Of a DNA stretch of 5,764 bases, positions 1 to 3,760 are shown piece by piece. The stretch's first letter is position 1; each line of letters begins with the position of its first letter. The notes under the pieces were generated by a model. The model saw nothing but the letters and a program-made list of their open reading frames with translations. It searched no databases and had not been told where the DNA came from. A program made the position numbers and the translations under genes. Origin of the DNA: an uncultured Clostridia bacterium (lineage in GTDB: Bacteria > Bacillota > Clostridia > Christensenellales > UBA1242); the NCBI GenBank assembly GCA_934771675.1, contig CAKVMF010000067.1, positions 1 to 5,764 on the forward strand, given 5' to 3'.

Positions 1-303
1 ATTAATTGCTCCAAGAAATATTCAAATTCAATTGGTAAAATTCCATTAATTAAATCACTATTTGTATCAATAAACAAAGATAAATCAACTGCAGAACTTG
101 CGAGCCTTTTGGGAGTTAAAGAATTTGCTATCAAGATGCTCGACAGGCAAGTTAAAACATTTTCGCCAAAAGTTTTAAAACAAATTGTTGACGAAATTGC
201 AGAAATGGACAGAAAAATAAAAGTCGGAGAAATGAAGGAAAATGTTGCAATAAAATTAATCGCAACTAGTATACTAACATTAAGAGGAAAAAATGGCAGA
301 TAA
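1..303 (+). CDS. holA: DNA polymerase III subunit delta, C-terminal 100 residues (5' end outside window)
   Basis: The reading frame is open from base 1 to the TAA at 301-303, so this is the tail of a gene beginning upstream; delta subunits are usually about 330-350 residues, so roughly the last third is visible. Delta is the clamp-loader subunit that opens the beta sliding clamp. The family's C-terminal helical domain is recognisable: a LASLLGVKEFAIK-like segment (residues about 33-45), then a helix with RQVKTFS and the signature A-E-M-D-R-K-I-K-x-G (residues about 69-78), which matches the usual 'L-x-x-a-D-x-x-i-K-t-G' element, then a final helix rich in I, L and A. Its last 11 bases overlap the start of the next gene, so the two are probably co-transcribed. 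A TTG at 109 is an internal leucine codon, not a start. The call is firm for the family; the N-terminal ATPase-like domains cannot be seen. Confidence 0.88.
   Translation: MNCSKKYSNSIGKIPLIKSLFVSINKDKSTAELASLLGVKEFAIKMLDRQVKTFSPKVLKQIVDEIAEMDRKIKVGEMKENVAIKLIATSILTLRGKNGR
282..288 (+). promoter_or_regulatory. Ribosome binding site for the 188-residue membrane protein
   Basis: AAGAGGA lies four bases before the ATG at 293 and inside the last codons of holA. It supports the choice of that ATG and suggests translation is coupled to holA. Confidence 0.55.
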
Positions 304-859
304 TTACACATTGCAAAAATCTAAAAAGAAGAGTGGTTGGATCTACATTCTTTTGTTGTTTTTGTCATTTGTTTGGCTAACCTTTTACCCAACAACCAAT
401 TCATTGATTGGAACATATATGGGAAATTATGGAAATTTGTTCAGTTCGGCAAATCCAAACAGTGACTTTATTATTATTTCGGTTTTGACAGATGCATTTA
501 TGTATACAATAATATTTGAAATTGCATTCTATCTTTACAGAATAATACTTTCATTTAAGGTTTATTCATTCATTGTTCCAAACGATGTTTTTAAAAATGA
601 ATGCAGAACATACTTTATTTACAGAAATTTGTTTGTTGGTGTGTTTTTAAATATATGTTTTTTGTTCCCATATCTTTATATTTACGATGATTTTATACGA
701 ATACTAGTTTCAATGTCGCTCTTGATTGTTTTTTCAAAGCACTTAACAACAACTTATGGCGAATCAATAATTGGACATTTTGTTTTCAAAAACTTCTGCT
801 ATCCAATTTTTGTTTATGAAGCATTTGTGATATTACTTCAAATAATGGGGGTGCTTTAA
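293..859 (+). CDS. Uncharacterised multi-pass membrane protein (188 aa)
   Basis: I do not recognise this family. The short N-terminus is lysine-rich (KSKKK, residues 9-13), which favours a cytoplasmic N-terminus. About five hydrophobic segments follow, at residues 15-33, 58-87, 111-131, 134-150 and 168-188. The 58-87 segment is long and contains an Asp and a Glu (D67, E76). A polar, Asn/Ser/Gly-containing loop lies between the first two segments, and aromatic residues are abundant. The protein ends immediately after the last hydrophobic segment. No catalytic motif, transporter signature or signal-peptidase site is visible. It overlaps holA by 11 bases and is followed after one base by the M28-like gene, so it is probably expressed as the middle gene of a holA operon and may partner the M28-like protein in the membrane. 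That partnership is inferred from gene order only. Reality of the gene is well supported by length, ribosome site and tight packing. Confidence 0.8.
   Translation: MADNYTLQKSKKKSGWIYILLLFLSFVWLTFYPTTNSLIGTYMGNYGNLFSSANPNSDFIIISVLTDAFMYTIIFEIAFYLYRIILSFKVYSFIVPNDVFKNECRTYFIYRNLFVGVFLNICFLFPYLYIYDDFIRILVSMSLLIVFSKHLTTTYGESIIGHFVFKNFCYPIFVYEAFVILLQIMGVL
847..853 (+). promoter_or_regulatory. Ribosome binding site of the M28-like gene, embedded in the upstream gene
   Basis: GGGGGTG, one base off GGAGGTG, sits seven bases before the ATG at 861 and codes for the last residues of the upstream membrane protein. With a one-base gap between stop and start, this indicates translational coupling. Confidence 0.6.
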
Positions 860-860
860 T

Positions 861-2258
861 ATGAAAAAGTTATCTAAAATTATTTGTTGTTTGGTTATGC
901 CAGTTTTCTTGCTTGCATTTTCGTTTTTGCCAACAAAAACAGTCAAAGCTGCAAACTTTGATACAAGCACAGCTTTTAACAATGAAATTAGTCAAATTTT
1001 GAATGAATATGCGGAAATTAAAAACAGAGTTGCTGGAAGCGATGGTGAAAAGCAAGCATATGATTACATCATAAATTACTTAACAAACCAAACTGTGCTT
1101 CAACCAAAAAATGATGTGCATGTTTCAAATGGTGTTCAAACCTTCACATTCCTTTCAAAATTTACTTCACTTTACGAAACATCAAGGAATATTGTTTACA
1201 CTTATAGTTCAGCTGCCTCATCTGACAAAAAAGTTGTGATTTCTTGTCACTATGATGCGGTTGCTTACAAACTTGATGATTATCAAACAAATGAAAACAT
1301 TGTTGCTAGTGAGTCAATAAACGGAAGTGCTGGCTCTGTTGCAACACTTTTGGCTCTTGCAAAAGAATTGCCAAACTTGAATTTGAAATACAATATTGAG
1401 ATTGCATTTTTTGGAGCAGGTGAGTCAAACAATGCTGGCTCTGAATTTTTCACAAGGGGCTACAGCGATGGAGAAAAAGCAAATGTTGTTTGCCATATTG
1501 ATTTCGACGGAATTGCAGTTGGAAAATATGTTAACTTTTACGTTGATGAAATAGACAACAGCTTTTCAGATTTAATTACAAAAATTTCAACCGACAACAA
1601 ATATAAAGTTTCAAAAGTGGATGTTTTGCACTTGAACAAATATTTGCTTGAAGCAGACAACGAGCTTGGTTATGATTACTATCACGTTGCAATGGTTGGT
1701 GACAACTTAAACTTCAAAAAGAACGGAATCATGTCAGTTAAGTTTTTTGCTGGTGAATATTCAAATGGTGTTGTTATTGGAAAATGCGAATATGCCGACA
1801 AAGACCTTGTTACGTTTACCGAAAATGACAATAGGGAATACATCACTGAAAATTATGGAGCAGATGCAGTAACCAAAAATCTTTACGAAGTTTTCAAAAC
1901 GACATCTGCAATGCTTTCAAGTGAAGAACTTGCAGGGGCTGTTTCTTCAGCAAAAAGCACCATGAACTCATTCAATATGATTTTTGCAAATTCAAAACTT
2001 GCGTTTTATTTGACGGTTGTATTCTTTGTTTTGTTTGTGATTATTGCAATGTATGTTTATTACAAATTATCAATAAAAGCATACAAAGCAAATGTTGAAG
2101 TTGAATTTTTGTCGTCAGTTATGAAAATTTCTGAAGAAGTTTCAGGAAATGAAGTAAATGAAAATACGGCAAAAGTTGTAAGTCAAATTCTTGCAAATGA
2201 TATAAAGAAAGACAAAATGCTTAAACCAAAAAAGAACAAAAAAAATAAGGGCAAATAA
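861..2258 (+). CDS. Exported, membrane-anchored M28-family peptidase-like protein (465 aa), possibly inactive
   Basis: Layout: signal peptide at residues 1-30 (basic start, hydrophobic 8-22, VKA-A cleavage site), M28-like ectodomain at about 40-345, linker, transmembrane segment at about 380-401, and a cytoplasmic tail of about 64 residues that is very lysine-rich at its end (10 Lys in residues 449-465). Family signatures run in order: a V-V-I-S-C-H-Y-D core (H130, D132), an NGSAGSVATLLALA helix (154-167) matching the family's D-N-x-S-G-x-A-x-L-L element, IEIAFFGAGE (179-188) matching the usual F-x-x-x-x-x-E-E strand, HIDFDGIA (212-219) matching the N-F-D-M-I element, and GDN (280-282) where family members often have S-D-H. 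Known M28 enzymes are di-zinc aminopeptidases or carboxypeptidases. Here H130, E188 and D216 are in place, but the bridging Asp aligns with I153, the catalytic Glu with G187, and a final His near 319 is absent. I therefore call the fold with confidence but not peptidase activity. The ATG is supported by its ribosome site and the signal peptide directly after it. Confidence 0.82.
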   Translation: MKKLSKIICCLVMPVFLLAFSFLPTKTVKAANFDTSTAFNNEISQILNEYAEIKNRVAGSDGEKQAYDYIINYLTNQTVLQPKNDVHVSNGVQTFTFLSKFTSLYETSRNIVYTYSSAASSDKKVVISCHYDAVAYKLDDYQTNENIVASESINGSAGSVATLLALAKELPNLNLKYNIEIAFFGAGESNNAGSEFFTRGYSDGEKANVVCHIDFDGIAVGKYVNFYVDEIDNSFSDLITKISTDNKYKVSKVDVLHLNKYLLEADNELGYDYYHVAMVGDNLNFKKNGIMSVKFFAGEYSNGVVIGKCEYADKDLVTFTENDNREYITENYGADAVTKNLYEVFKTTSAMLSSEELAGAVSSAKSTMNSFNMIFANSKLAFYLTVVFFVLFVIIAMYVYYKLSIKAYKANVEVEFLSSVMKISEEVSGNEVNENTAKVVSQILANDIKKDKMLKPKKNKKNKGK

Positions 2259-2275
2259 TTGCTCTTATTTTTTTT
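2238..2275 (+). terminator. Intrinsic terminator ending the holA / membrane protein / M28-like operon
   Basis: The 11-base arms 2244-2254 and 2259-2269 pair completely, with one G-U pair, around a four-base ATAA loop. The stem is extended by A-T pairs and followed by an eight-base T run (2268-2275). The TAA stop of the M28-like gene (2256-2258) lies in the loop, so the last coding codons form the 5' arm. Confidence 0.82.
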
Positions 2276-2277
2276 GC

Positions 2278-2415
2278 AAAAAATGTCGTATTTTGCGTAG
2301 CTTTTTATATTAATAAAAATTGATTAACAAAGATGTTGCTGTTTTGTTGCAACATAAAATAAAGTTTTGACTTACTTTGTTTTTCGCTAAAAAAGATGTC
2401 GAAATTTGTTGCGGC
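2278..2415 (+). repeat. Three imperfect direct repeats (about 24-27 bases each)
   Basis: Copies lie at about 2278-2301, 2327-2353 and 2389-2415. Each has an A-rich lead, then ATGTCG or ATGTTG (2283, 2333, 2396), then 8-9 bases after the A of that motif a T/A-TTTG followed by a G/C-rich end (GCGTAGC, TTGCAAC, TTGCGGC). Spacing between copies is 50 and 63 bases. The similarity is real by eye but short and AT-biased, so chance cannot be excluded. Confidence 0.35.
2333..2355. other. Hairpin with 7-bp perfect stem
   Basis: ATGTTGC (2333-2339) pairs with GCAACAT (2349-2355) around a nine-base loop; the 3' part also contains the 10-base palindrome TGTTGCAACA (2345-2354). No T run follows on the plus strand, so it is not a standard terminator for the upstream operon. 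Confidence 0.4.
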
Positions 2416-2425
2416 AAACTTTGAC
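2389..2425 (-). terminator. Possible second (backup) terminator downstream of rpsT
   Basis: Bases 2398-2408 and 2415-2425 form an 11-position stem (one G-U pair, one A-C mismatch) around a six-base loop. Read on the minus strand it is followed after three bases by six Ts (complement of 2389-2394). It lies about 50 bases past the main rpsT terminator and may catch read-through. The mismatch makes this tentative. Confidence 0.35.
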
Positions 2426-2473
2426 AAAATATAGCATAATAATTAACAACTAAACCATAATAATTTTTGACAA

Positions 2474-2499
2474 CAAAAAAACAGAACGTTTGTTCTGTT
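2474..2499 (-). terminator. Intrinsic terminator of rpsT
   Basis: Arms AACAGAAC (2480-2487) and GTTCTGTT (2492-2499) pair perfectly around a four-base loop. On the minus strand the stem runs into seven consecutive Ts (complement of 2475-2481). The stem takes in two bases of the rpsT stop codon (2498-2500). Confidence 0.8.
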
Positions 2500-2773
2500 A
2501 TTTTGTTTCATTTTTAAGTTTTGTTAATTCAATAGAAAGACCAGCTTTTTTGTTGTTAGCTTTGTTTTTATGAATGATTCCCTTTGAAACTTCTTCATCA
2601 ATTTTTGAGAATGTTTCAGGCAATAACTTTTCAGCCAACTCAACATCTTTATTTGCAACAGCAGTGTTGAACTTTTTAATAACGGTAGCAAGCTCACTAC
2701 GTTCACTTCTGTTTCTAGCGTTGTTTCTGATTGCAACTTCTTGTCTTTTCTTTGCTGATTTAATAATAGGCAT
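2498..2773 (-). CDS. rpsT: 30S ribosomal protein S20 (91 aa)
   Basis: S20 is a primary 16S rRNA-binding protein of the small subunit, made of three long helices. The sequence begins MPIIKSAKKRQ, equivalent to the family's M-P-N-I-K-S-A-K-K-R start, followed by NNARNRSERSELAT (family: R-N-x-x-x-K-S-x-x-x-T), a middle helix with VANKDVELAEKLLPE, and the conserved K-G-I-I-H-K-N-K-A-N-N-K-K-A-G-L element (family: G-x-I-H-K-N-x-A-x-R-K-K-S-R-L). The length of 91 residues is normal. The ATG at 2773 was chosen because it gives the conserved N-terminus and has AAAGGAG about 10 bases upstream (2784-2790); an in-frame ATG at 2836 would overlap murI and add 21 non-family residues. The gene sits 49 bases after murI on the same strand, with its own promoter. 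In many Bacillota rpsT lies close to holA; here two genes separate them. Confidence 0.96.
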   Translation of the reverse strand: MPIIKSAKKRQEVAIRNNARNRSERSELATVIKKFNTAVANKDVELAEKLLPETFSKIDEEVSKGIIHKNKANNKKAGLSIELTKLKNETK

Positions 2774-2783
2774 AAATGATTTG

Positions 2784-2790
2784 CTCCTTT
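2784..2790 (-). promoter_or_regulatory. Ribosome binding site of rpsT
   Basis: AAAGGAG on the minus strand, about 10 bases before the ATG at 2773, decides that start over the in-frame ATG at 2836. Confidence 0.75.
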
Positions 2791-2807
2791 GCAATATTCT
2801 AAAACCA

Positions 2808-2836
2808 ATTCTAACACAGTTTTTATGTTTTAGCAA
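2808..2836 (-). promoter_or_regulatory. rpsT: Promoter of rpsT (extended -10 type)
   Basis: On the minus strand TTGCTA (2836-2831, four of six to TTGACA) is followed by exactly 17 bases and then TAGAAT (2813-2808, five of six to TATAAT), preceded by TGT, an extended -10. Predicted transcription start is near 2801, giving a leader of about 28 bases. The -35 lies in the last codons of murI, so rpsT can be made at high level independently of murI. Confidence 0.7.
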
Positions 2837-3602
2837 GTATTTGCTTGAAAATTTTTATATATTTTTGTTTTAGGTTTGGCAAGTTCTGTGAAAATATAAA
2901 TTTTACCGATGGTTTTTGATTAAAAACTGGTTCAGATTTTGTGCACACGTCAAAAACACGCCGTGCAACGCCGCCGTTTCCATCAAATATAGGCAAATTT
3001 GTCATGCGAAAAATGTCGCTGGCAAGCAGGCAATAATGAGTGCAACCCAAAACAACACTGTCGCAGTTTTTTGACAATGACTTGATTTTATATAGATTTT
3101 TTTGCAAGTGAAACCTTGATGAAATGCTTTCAGCAAAAAAGTATTCATCAATCGTTGATGCAAAATCTTTTAATGTGTGTGCGGTTACTTTTGCACCGCT
3201 TGAAGTTAACTTGTCTTTCAAGGTTTCAAATGATTTTTGTTTTGCTGTTGCTGGTGTTGACAGGCACAAAATGCTTTTGTAGCCATATTTTGATGCAAGA
3301 GCTATTGCTGGTTCGGTTCCAATAATAGTTATGCAAGGAAAAGTTTTTCGCAAAAATTTTACCGAAGATGTGGTTGCTGTGTTGCATGCCAAAACAACAG
3401 TTTTCACATTAAATTTTTTTGAAATACCCGAAATTGCTGTTTCTAGAAAATTGGCAATCTCTTTTTTTGTATGGTTTCCATAAGGTGCATTTTTTGTGTC
3501 TGCAAAATATATAAAACTTCTCGGTAAAATTTTATATGTTTCCGCCAGAGTAGATAGCCCACCGAATCCGCTATCTATAAATAAAATATACTCTTTTTTC
3601 AT
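2823..3602 (-). CDS. murI: Glutamate racemase (259 aa)
   Basis: This enzyme interconverts L- and D-glutamate in the cytoplasm without a cofactor, supplying the D-Glu added to UDP-MurNAc-Ala by MurD in peptidoglycan synthesis. The family motifs appear in order: F-I-D-S-G-F-G-G-L (residues 8-16; D10 and S11 are active-site positions), D-T-K-N-A-P-Y-G (35-42), L-A-C-N-T-A-T-T (71-78) with the first catalytic cysteine C73, G-T-E-P-A-I (95-100) with E97, and L-G-C-T-H-Y-C-L-L (185-193) with the second catalytic cysteine C187 plus T188 and H189. Both cysteines are present, so activity is expected. The length fits the usual 255-270 residues. The start at 3602 places D10 at the normal distance; the frame stays open to an ATG at 3740, but that ATG is inside the upstream terminator and the extra 46 residues are not family-like. 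There is no Shine-Dalgarno sequence before 3602. The gene lies between a surface-protein gene and rpsT. Confidence 0.95.
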   Translation of the reverse strand: MKKEYILFIDSGFGGLSTLAETYKILPRSFIYFADTKNAPYGNHTKKEIANFLETAISGISKKFNVKTVVLACNTATTSSVKFLRKTFPCITIIGTEPAIALASKYGYKSILCLSTPATAKQKSFETLKDKLTSSGAKVTAHTLKDFASTIDEYFFAESISSRFHLQKNLYKIKSLSKNCDSVVLGCTHYCLLASDIFRMTNLPIFDGNGGVARRVFDVCTKSEPVFNQKPSVKFIFSQNLPNLKQKYIKIFKQILAKT

Positions 3603-3725
3603 ATTAAAGTATATGCGATATTTTGCTTTTTGTGGCAAAAAATGGCGGTTAAGAAAATGAAATAAAATTTTTTGTAAAACGGTTGGCGGGCACTCCAAAA
3701 GTGCTTTTAAGAATATTTTTTCAAT
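3603..3725. other. Upstream spacer of murI with a small hairpin
   Basis: About 120 bases between the surface-protein terminator and murI. Besides the candidate murI promoter it contains GCACT (3690-3694) paired with AGTGC (3700-3704) around a five-base loop, followed on the plus strand by four Ts. The hairpin is short and no plus-strand gene precedes it, so no function is assigned. Confidence 0.4.
3608..3636 (-). promoter_or_regulatory. murI: Candidate murI promoter, possibly giving a leaderless transcript
   Basis: A good -10 element TATACT (3613-3608 on the minus strand, five of six to TATAAT) lies five bases before the murI ATG. At 17 bases further upstream the -35 position reads GCCACA (three of six); TTGCCA is also present at a longer 19-base spacing. 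Transcription would start at or next to the A of the ATG. Confidence 0.4.
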
Positions 3726-3755
3726 AAAAAAGACAACCAATTATGGTTGCCTTTT
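3726..3755 (-). terminator. Intrinsic terminator of the surface-protein gene
   Basis: Arms 3732-3739 and 3744-3751 pair over eight bases (one G-U) around a four-base loop. Flanking A and T runs lengthen the stem to 12, and six Ts follow on the minus strand (complement of 3726-3731). It starts five bases after the stop codon and separates this gene from murI. Confidence 0.85.
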
Positions 3756-3760
3756 GCATG

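Larger units (their letters stand above)
2276..2473. other. Non-coding convergent intergenic region with imperfect repeats and hairpins
   Basis: No convincing gene is visible in these roughly 200 bases between two facing terminators. The stretch holds three degenerate copies of an A-rich / ATGTCG / TTTG-TTGCG unit and two hairpins (listed separately). Each ATG opens only a tiny frame (5, 9 and 12 codons) without a Shine-Dalgarno sequence. A TTGACA at 2421-2426 has no -10 element at the right distance. Confidence 0.6.

Noticed and set aside
109..303. TTG at 109 as the start of a small 64-residue gene
   Set aside because: The frame is open to base 1 and the residues before it continue the delta-subunit C-terminal domain, so it is an internal Leu codon of holA.
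870..1055. Minus-strand open frame inside the signal-peptide end of the M28-like gene
   Set aside because: It is antisense to a well-supported gene and has no family features; its apparent cysteines come from reverse reading of Ala- and Lys-rich codons.
2421..2426. TTGACA as the -35 of a plus-strand small RNA
   Set aside because: No -10-like sequence lies 16-18 bases downstream; CATAAT at 2435-2440 is only eight bases away, and the next genes are on the other strand.
2283..2433. Three tiny ATG-initiated frames (5, 9 and 12 codons) as micropeptides
   Set aside because: They have no Shine-Dalgarno sequences and no shared length or conserved end. The shared ATGTCG/ATGTTG is better described as a nucleotide repeat.
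2774..2836. 21-residue N-terminal extension of rpsT
   Set aside because: It would overlap murI, includes the ribosome site and -10 element, and precedes the conserved MPIIKSAKKR start.
2574..2873. Plus-strand open frame antisense to rpsT, with hydrophobic content
   Set aside because: It is the reverse reading of rpsT and its upstream promoter region; hydrophobicity arises from complementing Lys- and Asn-rich codons.
3116..3325. Plus-strand open frame antisense to murI
   Set aside because: murI motifs are intact on the other strand, and this frame has no ribosome site or recognisable features.
3690..3708. Small hairpin with four Ts as a plus-strand terminator
   Set aside because: The stem is only five base pairs and no plus-strand gene precedes it, so chance is the simplest explanation.
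3603..3740. 46-residue N-terminal extension of murI from the ATG at 3740
   Set aside because: That ATG sits in the loop of the surface-protein terminator, the added residues are not family-like, and the start at 3602 gives the normal length and motif spacing.
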